DNA from: JACVRX01 sp963819885
GTDB taxonomy: Bacteria; Actinomycetota; Actinomycetes; Jiangellales; Jiangellaceae
DNA: 64,000 bases
Reading direction: 5' to 3'
NCBI GenBank assembly: GCA_963819885.1
Contig: CAWFXV010000022.1
Span: 1-64,000 of the forward strand
Shown: positions 54,081 through 62,232 of the stretch, piece after piece
Layout of the letters: each line of letters begins with the position of its first letter
Position numbering within the stretch: position 1 is the first letter of the stretch
The notes under the pieces: generated by a model
Database searches by the model: none
Seen by the model: the letters and a program-made list of their open reading frames with translations, nothing else
What the model was told of the DNA's origin: nothing
Translations under genes and position numbers: made by a program

Positions 54081-55235
54081 TCAGCGCAGCTTGCTGAAGA
54101 ACTCCCGGACGTCGTCGACGAGCAGGTCGGGAGCCTCCATGGCGGCGAAGTGGCCGCCGCGGCCGAATTCGGACCAGTGCACGACAGTGTGTTCGAGCTC
54201 GATAGTGCGCCGGATCGACACATCCAGGGGGAACACCGCGACCCCGGTCGGCACGGTGGAACGCTCACTCGCGCCCCAGGCTCCGGCATGCGCGGCCTCG
54301 TAGTAGCTATTGGCCGATGACCCGGCGGTACCGGTCAGCCAATACAGCATCACGTTGGTGAGCAACAGATCCCGGTCCACCGCGTCCTCGGGCAGTTCGG
54401 CGGCCGGATCGGTCCACTCCTTGAACTTCTCCACGATCCAGGCCAACTGCCCGACCGGGGAGTCGTGCAGCCCGTGTGCCAGGGTCTGCGGCCGGGTGAT
54501 CTGGATCATCACGTAGCCGGACCCCTCGGTCTTCAGGTACTCCAGGTGCTCCAGCCGCGCCCGCTCGGCCTCGGTCAGCTCCCCCACCTCGTCCGGGTTG
54601 ACCTCGGTGAACGCGGATAGCCCGTTCGCGTGCACGCCGACGACTTTGTCGGGGTTGAGCCGGCCGAGCCCCGGGGAGATGACCGCGCCGGTGTCGCCGC
54701 CCTGCGCGCCGTAGCGGTCGTAGCCGAGCCGGTCCATCAGCTCAGCGAACGCCCTGGTCACCCGGTTGGTGTCCCAGCCGGCCTCGCCGGTCGGCCCGGA
54801 GAACCCGCTGCCGGGGATCGACGGGATCACCAGGTGGAACGCGTCCGCCGGGTCGCCGCCATGTGCCCTGGGGTCGGTCAGCGGGCCGATGACGTTCAGG
54901 AACTCCACGATCGAGCCGGGCCAACCGTGGGTCAGGATCAGCGGCAGCGCGTCCGGCTCGGGCGAGCGCACGTGCAGGAAGTGGATGTTCTGCCCGTCGA
55001 TCACGGTGGTGAACTGCGGGTACCTGTTCAGCTCCCGCTCGTAGACGCGCCAGTCGTAGCCATCGCGCCAGTAATCGGCCAGCCCCTTGAGGTAGCTCAC
55101 CGGCACCCCGCGGCTCCAGCCGACATCGGGCAGGTCCACGGCCCACCGGGTCCTGGCGAGCCGGTCCCGCAGGTCGTCCAGGTCAGCCTGGGGAATGTCG
55201 ATGGTGAAGGGCCGGATCTCGCTGTTGTTCTCCAT
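54081..55235 (-). CDS. epoxide hydrolase (EHN domain, alpha/beta hydrolase)
   Basis: A protein of 384 residues. The N-terminal EHN domain starts IRPFTIDIPQADLDDLRDRL. The oxyanion motif is HGWPG (103-107). The nucleophile Asp181 is in YGAQGGDTGAVISPG, and the catalytic His is in GRGGHFAAMEAP near the end. Known reaction: epoxide hydrolysis to diols. TAGTGT lies seven bases before the ATG (minus strand 55248-55243), so the mRNA is probably leaderless. It is divergent from a WYL regulator that may control it. Confidence 0.92.
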   Translation of the reverse strand: MENNSEIRPFTIDIPQADLDDLRDRLARTRWAVDLPDVGWSRGVPVSYLKGLADYWRDGYDWRVYERELNRYPQFTTVIDGQNIHFLHVRSPEPDALPLILTHGWPGSIVEFLNVIGPLTDPRAHGGDPADAFHLVIPSIPGSGFSGPTGEAGWDTNRVTRAFAELMDRLGYDRYGAQGGDTGAVISPGLGRLNPDKVVGVHANGLSAFTEVNPDEVGELTEAERARLEHLEYLKTEGSGYVMIQITRPQTLAHGLHDSPVGQLAWIVEKFKEWTDPAAELPEDAVDRDLLLTNVMLYWLTGTAGSSANSYYEAAHAGAWGASERSTVPTGVAVFPLDVSIRRTIELEHTVVHWSEFGRGGHFAAMEAPDLLVDDVREFFSKLR

Positions 55236-55298
55236 GCCGATAACACTACGAGCCGGTTAGGTCAGGTTCGGTCCTAGGCCGATGGCAGACTGCAAACC
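55236..55298. promoter_or_regulatory. divergent promoter/operator of the epoxide hydrolase and WYL genes
   Basis: The 63-base gap holds the epoxide hydrolase -10 (TAGTGT on the minus strand, 55248-55243). It also holds two abutting direct repeats GGTTAGGTCA (55255-55264) and GGTTCGGTCC (55265-55274). A near-palindrome GGTCCTAGGCC lies at 55270-55280. The repeats lie where the -35 region of the hydrolase promoter would be, a fitting place for the WYL protein to bind. Inference from layout. Confidence 0.5.
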
Positions 55299-56291
55299 AT
55301 GTGGGAAACCTCGGCCCGGCTGCTGCGACTGCTCTCGCTCCTGCAGACCCGACACGACTGGTCCGGCGCCGAACTGGCCAAGCGACTAGAGATCACTCCG
55401 CGCACCGTGCGCCGCGATATCGACCGACTGCGCGGCCTCGGCTACCCCGTGCTGGCCACCGCGGGCACCGCCGGCTACCGGCTGAGTGCCGGCGCGGACC
55501 TGCCCCCGCTGCTGCTCGACGACGACGAAGCCGTCGCGGTCGCCATGGGCCTGCGCACAGCCGCTGGCGGTTCGATCACCGGCATCGAGGAGACCTCAGT
55601 GCGGGCCCTGGCCAAGCTCGAACAGGTACTGCCGTCCCGGCTGCGCCACCGGATCAACGCCCTGCAGTCGGTGACGGTGCCCATGGCCAACACCGGCCCC
55701 ACCGCCGACCCGAGCACCCTCACCGCCATCGCCGCCGCCTGCCGCGACTCGCTGCGCCTACGCTTCGACTACCGCAGCCACGACGGAACCAGCAGCATCC
55801 GCACGACCGAGCCGCACCGGCTGGTGCACACGGGCCGGCGCTGGTACCTCATTGGCTGGGACGTCGACCGCCGGGACTGGCGCACCTACCGCGTGGACCG
55901 CCTCGACCCGCGCACGCCCACCGGCCCCCGGTTCACCCCGCGCACCCCGCCAGACCCCGACATCAGCGGCTACACCTCGCGGGCGATCTCCACGTCGGCC
56001 TACCGCTACCAGGCCCGGTTCACCCTGCACGTCAGCGCCGAGACCGCGGCGGCGCGGATCGCCCCCACCACCGCAGCGCTGGAGCCGATCGACGAGCACA
56101 GCTGCACCCTGCGGGCCGGGTCCAACTCGCTGGACGAGTTGGCCATCTACGTGACAACCAAGGGGTTCGACTTCCAAGTGCACGAACCCCCGGAGCTTGT
56201 CGAGCACGTCAAGACGCTGGCAACCCGGCTCGCCGGCGCGACGGATGAGTACCGCGGTGCCGCCATCCATCGCCCGCATGAGCACCAATAG
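55299..56291 (+). CDS. HTH/WYL-domain transcriptional regulator
   Basis: A protein of 330 residues. The N-terminal HTH_11-type winged helix is LLQTRHDWSGAELAKRLEIT with PRTVRRDIDRLRGLGYPV. The WYL domain spans about 140-220 (SLRLRFDYRSHDGTSSIRTT, RRWYLIGWDVDRRDWRTYRV). A C-terminal extension follows (ELAIYVTTKGFDFQVHEPPE). WYL domains sense nucleic acid or other ligands. It is divergent from the epoxide hydrolase, its likely target. Confidence 0.9.
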   Translation: MWETSARLLRLLSLLQTRHDWSGAELAKRLEITPRTVRRDIDRLRGLGYPVLATAGTAGYRLSAGADLPPLLLDDDEAVAVAMGLRTAAGGSITGIEETSVRALAKLEQVLPSRLRHRINALQSVTVPMANTGPTADPSTLTAIAAACRDSLRLRFDYRSHDGTSSIRTTEPHRLVHTGRRWYLIGWDVDRRDWRTYRVDRLDPRTPTGPRFTPRTPPDPDISGYTSRAISTSAYRYQARFTLHVSAETAAARIAPTTAALEPIDEHSCTLRAGSNSLDELAIYVTTKGFDFQVHEPPELVEHVKTLATRLAGATDEYRGAAIHRPHEHQ

Positions 56292-56479
56292 AGCTGCAGC
56301 GGCCATCACCACTACGGGCACACGATCACCAAGGTGGCCCGCAACCACGACCCGCCGCCTACCCGCTCCTGATCGACACCTCTGTCGTTGGCCACCTGAT
56401 CAATGTGGCGCGAAGGCTCGCCCCTCTGATCAGAATGGTGTTGCGAGACAGCCCGTCCCGGCGGGTGGCCGTAACCGGG

Positions 56480-57049
56480 TCAAGCCCGGCGGCGGGCGCG
56501 GTACGCCCGGGCCGCTGTGCGGTCGTTGCACCACGTGCAGCAGTAGCGCCGGGTGCCCGCCCGAGTCCGGTCCACGAAGACGCACCGGCACGGATCGCCC
56601 ACGCAAACGCCCAGCCGATCCACGCCGTGCTGGGCGACGTGACGTGCGACGGCCGCCGGCAGCCTGGCCTCCAGTGCGTCGACGCCGCGCCGGGACGGGT
56701 CGACCAAGAAGTCGGCCGCTCCACCGTGCGGCACCAGCACGAACACGGCCCGCGCGGACTCGAGCATCGGATTCAGTGCCGCCGCGGCCGTGGCCACGTC
56801 GGATGCATCGAACGCGATGCGCAGCCCGTGTCGCAGGTCTTGCAGCCGCGGCAGGTCGGCGTCGGACAAGTCCGCCGCCAACGCGGCATGCCCTACCTGC
56901 CCGTACGCGCTGGTGAGCCAAGTCAGGTCGGACAGCCGGTCGGGCGGGTCTTCCAGCAGATCGACGGTGTTGACCATGAGCACGGCGAGGTCCAGGTCCG
57001 TGGCGGTGTTCGCTCGCGACAGCCAGTCATCGGGGAAGCCTGCGCTCAC
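56480..57049 (-). CDS. ABATE/CGNR zinc-finger domain protein
   Basis: A protein of 189 residues. The N-terminal ABATE-like region starts near DLAVLMVNTVDLLEDPPDRL. The C-terminal CGNR zinc finger is CVGDPCRCVFVDRTRAGTRR followed by YCCTWCNDRTAARAYRARR. The usual CGNR signature reads CNDR here, a minor change. Members are putative transcription regulators. The 188 bases between it and the WYL gene show no gene. Confidence 0.85.
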   Translation of the reverse strand: MSAGFPDDWLSRANTATDLDLAVLMVNTVDLLEDPPDRLSDLTWLTSAYGQVGHAALAADLSDADLPRLQDLRHGLRIAFDASDVATAAAALNPMLESARAVFVLVPHGGAADFLVDPSRRGVDALEARLPAAVARHVAQHGVDRLGVCVGDPCRCVFVDRTRAGTRRYCCTWCNDRTAARAYRARRRA

Positions 57050-57097
57050 GCCGTCTCCTGCCAGGTCACGATCCAGCCGTCACCTTGCGTCAGTTGC

Positions 57098-57127
57098 TTG
57101 ACGGCTCATGATACCGACTCGTAGCGT
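57098..57127 (+). promoter_or_regulatory. sigma-A-like promoter of the secreted hydrolase gene
   Basis: TTGACG (57098-57103) and TAGCGT (57122-57127) are separated by 18 bases. This gives a start about 35 bases before the GTG at 57168, which has its own AAGGAGGG site. Good consensus match for the -35. Confidence 0.5.
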
Positions 57128-57167
57128 CAGCTCCATAGGGTCTCGAACAACTGACGAAGGAGGGCTC

Positions 57168-58028
57168 GTGAGACTACGACCGGGGTTGGTGGCACTCGCG
57201 GCTACAGCAGTGCTGGCGGGGCCGGTGGTCACGGCAAATGGGCAGCCGGAGACCGGCGCGTCTACGGCTACGCAGACGCCGACTCAGGGCGTTGTCGTCA
57301 CCGACGTGAAGATTCCGGTGCCACACCAATCGGCGATCGACGCGTACGTGGTGCGGCCTGCCGGTCGGCTCGCCCCACACTCGCAGGCTGGAATCCTGTG
57401 GCTGCACTGGCTCGGCCAGATCCACAACGACCGGACCGAGTACCTCGCCGAGGCCGTCACGCTCGCCGGTCAAGGCGTCGTCTCCGTGCTGCCGCAGGGC
57501 TACTTCCCGTGGGTGCCGGACCCCGACGGCACGACGAACGACGTGACGCTTGTCAGGCAGCAGGTCGAAGCGATGCAAGCGGCGCTCGACCGGCTCGTCG
57601 CGACACGCGCCGTGGACCGCTCTCGAATCGCGATCGTCGGGCATGACTACGGCGCCATGTACGGCGCGCTTGTAGCCGACCGGGACCACCGCGTCGACAC
57701 TCTCGTGCTGGAGGCGCCGGACGCCACGTGGGGCAACTGGTTCGCGCTCTTCTGGCTCGGACTCGAAGGGCAGGCCTACGACGACTACCTCGCGCTGTTC
57801 AAGGGCCTAGACCCGGTCGAGCACACTGCCCGGCTCGGCGAGCACGTGCTGTTCCAGTGGGCCGGCGAGGACTTCTTCGTACCCGAAGCGGTGCGCGACG
57901 CCTACGCTGCGAGCAGCCCGAACGCCCAGGTCCTGCTTTACGAGCGCGCCGACCACCAACTCACCGACCAGGCGATGCTCGACCGAGACGCGTTTCTCGC
58001 CCGCGAGCTGGGTTTGGGTACCGGCTAG
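57168..58028 (+). CDS. secreted alpha/beta hydrolase with Asp at the nucleophile position
   Basis: A protein of 286 residues. A signal peptide (VRLRPGLVALAATAVLAGPV) is followed by a Thr-rich linker. The hydrolase core starts GILWLHWLGQIHNDRTEYLA. The nucleophile elbow reads IAIVGHDYGAMYG, with Asp160 where dienelactone hydrolases carry Cys and esterases Ser. The acid is in WAGEDFFVPE and the His in ERADHQL. Asp elbows occur in epoxide hydrolases and dehalogenases, so this may be an ester-forming Asp enzyme; the substrate is unknown. GTG start with AAGGAGGG. Confidence 0.8.
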   Translation: MRLRPGLVALAATAVLAGPVVTANGQPETGASTATQTPTQGVVVTDVKIPVPHQSAIDAYVVRPAGRLAPHSQAGILWLHWLGQIHNDRTEYLAEAVTLAGQGVVSVLPQGYFPWVPDPDGTTNDVTLVRQQVEAMQAALDRLVATRAVDRSRIAIVGHDYGAMYGALVADRDHRVDTLVLEAPDATWGNWFALFWLGLEGQAYDDYLALFKGLDPVEHTARLGEHVLFQWAGEDFFVPEAVRDAYAASSPNAQVLLYERADHQLTDQAMLDRDAFLARELGLGTG

Positions 58029-58065
58029 CCGGGTGCGTAGGACTGGCGTCGTTGAGCAGACAACG

Positions 58066-58081
58066 GTTGCGGAGGGCGTGG
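58066..58081 (+). repeat. left copy of 16-bp target-site duplication
   Basis: GTTGCGGAGGGCGTGG abuts the left end of the insertion element. It is repeated exactly at 59402-59417, abutting the right end. It corresponds to the 3' end of tRNA-Ser(UGA), so the left copy is a tRNA-end fragment. Confidence 0.85.
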
Positions 58082-59401
58082 TGTGATCGCTCAGGACATC
58101 GGAATGGCATCTCTCAAGACATAGGAATGGCTTGGCGATCATCGTCGGCGGAGGTGTCGCAGTCTGGCGCGGCTGGTCATCACTGCGGTGGATGTGGAGG
58201 GCCGGTCCCAGGGTGAGGTGGCCCGGGCTTACGGGGTGTCGCAGGGCTGGATGCAGCCGGCTGGTGGCCCGATATCGAGGCCGAGGGGGAGGCGGCGTTC
58301 CAGCCGCGGTCGCGGCGGCCGAACACGTCTCCAACCGCGTTGACCGGCGCACCGTGGAGGCGATCGTCCGGCTGCGGAAGGAGTTGCCGAAGAAGGGGTT
58401 GGACGCCGGGCCGGACACAATCCGCCTGCCACCTGGTCCACCACCACGGCACGACCGGTTGCCGGCGGTCGACGATCTGCCCGCTACTGGCCCGGGCAGG
58501 GCTGGTCGGCCCGCAGCCGAAGAAGCGGCCGAGATCCTCCTACATCCGTTTCGCTGCCGAGCTGCCCAACGAGTGCTGGCAGTCCGACATCACCCACTAC
58601 CGGCTGGCTGACGGCACCGAGGTCGAGATCTTGAAGATCCAGGATGACCACTCCCGGTGCGCATCTGCTCCCATGCCCGGGTCACCACCACCGGCGCCGA
58701 TGTGGTGGCCACCTTCCGGGAGGCGTATCGCCGCCGCGGCATCCCGGCCGCGGTGTTATCCGACAATGGTGTGGTCTTCACCGGCAAGCAACGCGGCGGC
58801 GGCCGGGTCGCACTTCGAGGTCGAACTCGGTGTGCTGGGCGTGAAATTCGACCACTCCCGGCCCAACAAGCCGCCCACCTGCGGGAAGGTCGAGCGGTTC
58901 CACCAGACCCTGAAGAAGTGGCTAGCCGCCCAGCCCAAGGCCACCACCCTCGCCGAGCTGCAGACGCCTCCTCGACCCGTTCCGCCGCTACTACAACACC
59001 TGCGACCGCACCGCGCCCTACCGCCCGGCGAACCCCCGCCCAGCCTACACCGCACGCCCGAAAGCCATCCCCACCGGGCCGCACATCGACACCCACGACC
59101 GCGTCCGCCACGACCGCGTCGACACCACCGGCACGGTGACCCTCCGCCACGCCAGCCGACTACACCACATCGGCATCGGCCGCGCCTACGCCCGCACACC
59201 AGTCATCCGTGCTCGTCGCCGACCTGCACATCCGCATCGTCGCACGCCGCCACCGGTGAACTGCTCCGCGAACTGATCCTCAACCCCACCCGCGACTACC
59301 AGCCCACCGGCGCACCCAAGGGCCCCACCCGACCCCACAAAACGAAAGAGCCCGAACCCGAGTAGTGGGTTCAGGCCATTCCGATGTCCTGAGAGATCAC
59401 A
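58082..59401 (+). mobile_element. IS481-like insertion sequence, 1,320 bp
   Basis: The element is bounded by 26-base inverted repeats (58082-58107 and 59376-59401). They begin TGTGATC and match at 25 of 26 positions, differing at base 8 (G left, T right). Exact 16-base direct repeats flank it. Just inside the left end a 23-base unit of the terminal repeat is repeated in tandem (58086-58108 and 58109-58131, three mismatches). The single plus-strand transposase is frameshifted, so the copy is non-autonomous as written, although the ends look able to move in trans. Family by transposase layout. Confidence 0.85.
58132..59365 (+). pseudogene. IS481-type DDE transposase, several frameshifts
   Basis: Blocks appear in order over changing frames. 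The HTH is VEGRSQGEVARAYGVSQGW. The next helix is VEAIVRLRKELPKKGLDAGP, then PKKRPRSSYIRFAAELPNEC. The catalytic triad is WQSDITHY (first Asp), AAVLSDNGVVFT (second Asp) and GKVERFHQTLKKWLA (Glu). The C-terminal beta domain is RVDTTGTVTLRH-like with ELILNPTRDYQPTG. At least five frame changes are needed, so no transposase is made from this copy. Confidence 0.8.
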
Positions 59402-59417
59402 GTTGCGGAGGGCGTGG
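59402..59417 (+). repeat. right copy of 16-bp target-site duplication
   Basis: This copy is exact to 58066-58081. It contains the last 12 bases of the intact tRNA-Ser(UGA) gene (59406-59417), so the insertion left the tRNA whole. Confidence 0.85.
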
Positions 59418-59498
59418 GATTCGAACCCACGAGGACGGAGTGGGCCCCGCCCTAGAACTTTTCAAGAGTTCCCCGTTCGGCCTCTCCGGCAGCCCTCC
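59406..59498 (-). tRNA. tRNA-Ser (anticodon UGA)
   Basis: The minus strand folds as a class II tRNA. Acceptor arms are GGAGGGC/GCCCTCC with discriminator G. The anticodon stem GAACT/AGTTC surrounds loop CTTGAAA, anticodon TGA (UCA/UCG serine codons). The long variable arm is rich in G and C, and the T-arm contains GGGTTCGAATCCC. No CCA is encoded. The 3' end lies inside the target duplication of the insertion element. Confidence 0.95.
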
Positions 59499-59597
59499 TA
59501 GCTGCCAGTCTCCCATGCTGGGCCAGGGCTTTACCGCCCGGCGGTTCGGAGGCACCATCAAGGCCAGGAATGCCCCGGCCCGAGCCGGAGGTGGGCG

Positions 59598-60056
59598 ATG
59601 GCATCGCACCCCGTGCCCGAACCCGTCGATCTTGCGCGCACCCGACGCGCCGAGTTGCTTGCTGCCATCACCGCGTTGGAAAACGCGTTGGCCGCGCCAG
59701 CGGGCGACCCGGTGTGGGCGGCCCGGGTCCAGGCACGCACCGACCAACTCGCCAGTGCGTTTGACGACCACGTGAATGCGACTGAAGGCCCCGACGGGAT
59801 GTACGCCGACATCCTGCGAACGGCCCCGAGGTTGCGATTCGGTGTGGACCGGCTGGCCACCGAGCATGACGACATCCGAGTGGCTATCACCGCACTCGGC
59901 AAGCTGATCGACGATCTGACCGATTCCGGACCTGACGACATCGGGCGGATTCGCGACGAAGGCATCGGCCTGCTCGCCAGGCTGGTCCGGCATCGGCAAC
60001 GCGGTGCCGACCTCGTCTTCGAGGCGTACGCCCAAGACATCGGCGGCTGTGACTGA
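59598..60056 (+). CDS. hemerythrin-like helical protein
   Basis: A protein of 152 residues, all helical, starting MASHPVPEPVDLARTRRAEL. Metal-ligand-like residues are spaced as in hemerythrins: FDDHVNATEGPDG, DRLATEHDDIRVAI and LVRHRQRGADLVFEAYAQDI. That would fit a di-iron four-helix bundle binding oxygen or peroxide, but the ligand set is not complete enough to be sure. GGAGG precedes the ATG. Confidence 0.6.
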   Translation: MASHPVPEPVDLARTRRAELLAAITALENALAAPAGDPVWAARVQARTDQLASAFDDHVNATEGPDGMYADILRTAPRLRFGVDRLATEHDDIRVAITALGKLIDDLTDSGPDDIGRIRDEGIGLLARLVRHRQRGADLVFEAYAQDIGGCD

Positions 60057-60090
60057 GGCTTCGCGCTGACGTCTTTCGACGCGCGAGGAC

Positions 60091-60096
60091 TAGTTT
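60091..60096 (+). promoter_or_regulatory. -10 hexamer for a leaderless kinase transcript
   Basis: TAGTTT followed by six bases leads straight to the GTG at 60103, with no Shine-Dalgarno sequence. Transcription would begin on the start codon. Confidence 0.5.
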
Positions 60097-60102
60097 CCTA
60101 TC

Positions 60103-60852
60103 GTGACGAAACCCAACACTCTCGCGGTCGACTGCGGGGGAACCGGCATCAAGGCGATGGTGCTCGACGCGGCAGGAACGCCGGTGTGCGAGCGGGTCAA
60201 GCGGCGGACGCCGTACCCGTGCCCTCCCGATGTTCTCGTCGGTGCAGTCAGTGAGCTCGCGGCACGAACCGGGGTCGCGTACGACCGGGTGTCAGTCGGC
60301 TTCCCCGGCATGGTGCGCGGCGGTGTCGTCTACGCAACGCCTCACTACGTGACCGAGGCCGGCCCGTTCACGCCGGTACGGCCCGATCTGGTGAAGGAGT
60401 GGCAAGAGTTCGACGTCCGAGCGGCACTGGAAGCGGCGCTGGGTCGGCCGACGCGAGTGCTCAACGATGCCGAGATCGCCGGATTGGCAGTAATCCAGGG
60501 TCGCGGCTTCGAGGTGCTGCTCACCCTGGGTACCGGGTTGGGATGCGCACTCTTCGATGACGGGCGACTCGTGCCGAAGATCGAGATGTCGCAGGCGCCG
60601 TTTCGGAAAGGCCAGACGTTCGACCAACAGCTCGGGCACCACGCCCGGAGGCGGCTGGGTGCATCGGGCTGGACGGACCGGGTGGCGAACGCCATCCATA
60701 CCCTGCGGCCCGTGCTGTGGTGGGACCACCTCTATGTCGGCGGCGGTGGTGCGAAACACCTCACCCGAGACCTCGGTGAGGACGTCACGATCATCAGTAA
60801 CGACTACGGATTGCTCGGCGGCGTGCGGCTGTGGGAGATCAACGAGGAATGA
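60103..60852 (+). CDS. ROK-family sugar kinase, polyphosphate-glucokinase-like
   Basis: A protein of 249 residues, the size of actinobacterial polyphosphate glucokinases. Phosphate-1 loop: TLAVDCGGTGIKAMVLDAAG. The catalytic Asp is in RVLNDAEIAGLAV. Phosphate-2 loop: FEVLLTLGTGLGCALFDDG. The adenosine-side loop is HLYVGGGGAKHLT. The ROK zinc-binding Cys cluster is absent, as in polyphosphate glucokinases. The likely reaction is glucose phosphorylation with polyphosphate and/or ATP. GTG start, leaderless. It converges on the nitrilase gene with a 14-base overlap. Confidence 0.82.
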   Translation: MTKPNTLAVDCGGTGIKAMVLDAAGTPVCERVKRRTPYPCPPDVLVGAVSELAARTGVAYDRVSVGFPGMVRGGVVYATPHYVTEAGPFTPVRPDLVKEWQEFDVRAALEAALGRPTRVLNDAEIAGLAVIQGRGFEVLLTLGTGLGCALFDDGRLVPKIEMSQAPFRKGQTFDQQLGHHARRRLGASGWTDRVANAIHTLRPVLWWDHLYVGGGGAKHLTRDLGEDVTIISNDYGLLGGVRLWEINEE

Positions 60853-61621
60853 CCTCCCAGCGGCGATGCTGCAGCGCGGGGTTGTGATCCCTGACCGCGC
60901 GCAGCCGGTCGGGCTCGACAACGCCGGTCGCGACACCGTCGGCCTCACCCAGCGCCGCCACGATCACGCCCATCGGATCGACCAGCGCGCTGCGTCCGCA
61001 ATACATCGGCCCGCACTGCCCGGCGCCGGCAACGTACACGGTGTTCTCGATGGCTCGCGCCCGCAGCAAGACGACCCACTGATCCTCCTTGAGCGGGCCC
61101 CGCACCCAGGCCGCCGGCACGGCGAGAACCTGCGCACCGACGTCGACCAGCGCTCGCGCTTGCTCGGGGAAGCGCAGGTCGTAGCACGTCATCAAGCCGA
61201 CCCGGAGGCCAGCGATGTCGATCGTCACCGGCTGCGGCTCACCGGCGCGTAGCTTGTCGGACTCGCGGTGGCCGAACGAATCGAACAGATGCGCCTTGCG
61301 ATACGAGGCGAGCGGCGACCCGGCGGCGTCGAGTGCCACCAGGGTGTTGTACGGCCGGTCCGGGTCATCCGAGCGTTCGAACATTCCCGCGACGACCACG
61401 CAGTTGTGACGGCGGGCCAGCTCTGCCAACGCGGCGACAAAAGGCCCGTCCAGGGCCTGCGCCACCGGTCCCAGCGGCGTTTCGGGCGGCCCGAAATCGT
61501 GCATGGCCGCCTCGGGGAGGATGATCAGGTCGGCGTCGACGCCGTCCAACAGCTTCCTCGCCGCTGCGAGGTTCTCCGCCGGGTCGGTGCCCGCCGCGAG
61601 TTGCACCAACGCCACACGCAT
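60839..61621 (-). CDS. carbon-nitrogen hydrolase (nitrilase superfamily)
   Basis: A protein of 260 residues starting MRVALVQLAAGTDPAENLAA. The Glu-Lys-Cys triad is clear: LIILPEAAM, ASYRKAHLFDSFG and LMTCYDLRFPEQARA. Members hydrolyse amides such as omega-amides, carbamoyls or deaminated glutathione. TACCCT (minus strand 61635-61630) is a possible -10 eight bases before the ATG. The divergent mobA start is only 17 bases away. Confidence 0.93.
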   Translation of the reverse strand: MRVALVQLAAGTDPAENLAAARKLLDGVDADLIILPEAAMHDFGPPETPLGPVAQALDGPFVAALAELARRHNCVVVAGMFERSDDPDRPYNTLVALDAAGSPLASYRKAHLFDSFGHRESDKLRAGEPQPVTIDIAGLRVGLMTCYDLRFPEQARALVDVGAQVLAVPAAWVRGPLKEDQWVVLLRARAIENTVYVAGAGQCGPMYCGRSALVDPMGVIVAALGEADGVATGVVEPDRLRAVRDHNPALQHRRWEVIPR

Positions 61622-61638
61622 GGTCTAAGAGGGTAGTC
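61622..61638. promoter_or_regulatory. 17-base gap between two divergent start codons
   Basis: The ATGs of the nitrilase gene (61621, minus) and mobA (61639, plus) are separated by only 17 bases. These contain TACCCT (a minus-strand -10) and GAGGG (a ribosome site for mobA). The mobA promoter must lie inside the nitrilase coding region, and the nitrilase mRNA is probably leaderless. Confidence 0.5.
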
Positions 61639-62232
61639 ATGGCCGAGGAGTCGACGTGGGACGCCGTCGTGCTCGCCGGTGGGAACGCACGCCGCCTCGG
61701 CGGGATCGACAAGCCCGCGCTCGCCATCCGAGGCAGGTCGCTCTTGGACATCGCGCTGGCGGCCTGCCCGACCGCGAGGTACCGCGTCGTCGTGGGTCCG
61801 CGACGGCCGACAAGTGAGCACGTCCGATGGGCCCAGGAGTCCCCAGCCGGATCCGGGCCGCTGGCCGCGCTCGGCGCCGGCCTCGCTGCGCTCCCGAGCG
61901 GGTCGGCTGTCGTGGTCGTCCTGGCGGCCGACCTGCCTGCGGTCAACGTCAAGCTCGTCGACCGGCTCCGTGCTGCGATCGTCGGCTCAGCCGATCTCGA
62001 CGGGGCGATGGTGGTCGACGACGAGCGCCGGGCTCAGCCACTGCTGGCCGCGTATCGCCGTGATCCACTCGAGCGAGCTGTCGCGGCGCTTGGCGTCCTA
62101 CGCGACCGACCCGTGCGCGCGATCCTGGAGCGGCTCACCGTCGCGGAGATCGTCGACACGAATGCGGCGGACGACATCGACACTCCAGCGGATCTGGCCC
62201 GCTGGACTCACGATCGCCACGGGAGGCCGTGA
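61639..62232 (+). CDS. mobA: molybdenum cofactor guanylyltransferase-like NTP transferase
   Basis: A protein of 197 residues. The nucleotide-binding signature is DAVVLAGGNARRLGGIDKPA. The metal-binding Asp is in VVVVLAADLPAVNVKLVDRL. The C-terminal part is IVDTNAADDIDTPADLARW. MobA links GMP to molybdopterin. The K after the GG...RRxGG motif is present. No other molybdenum genes are adjacent, so the cofactor role is from family knowledge. GAGGG precedes the ATG. Its stop overlaps the DUF6457 start by one base. Confidence 0.85.
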   Translation: MAEESTWDAVVLAGGNARRLGGIDKPALAIRGRSLLDIALAACPTARYRVVVGPRRPTSEHVRWAQESPAGSGPLAALGAGLAALPSGSAVVVVLAADLPAVNVKLVDRLRAAIVGSADLDGAMVVDDERRAQPLLAAYRRDPLERAVAALGVLRDRPVRAILERLTVAEIVDTNAADDIDTPADLARWTHDRHGRP

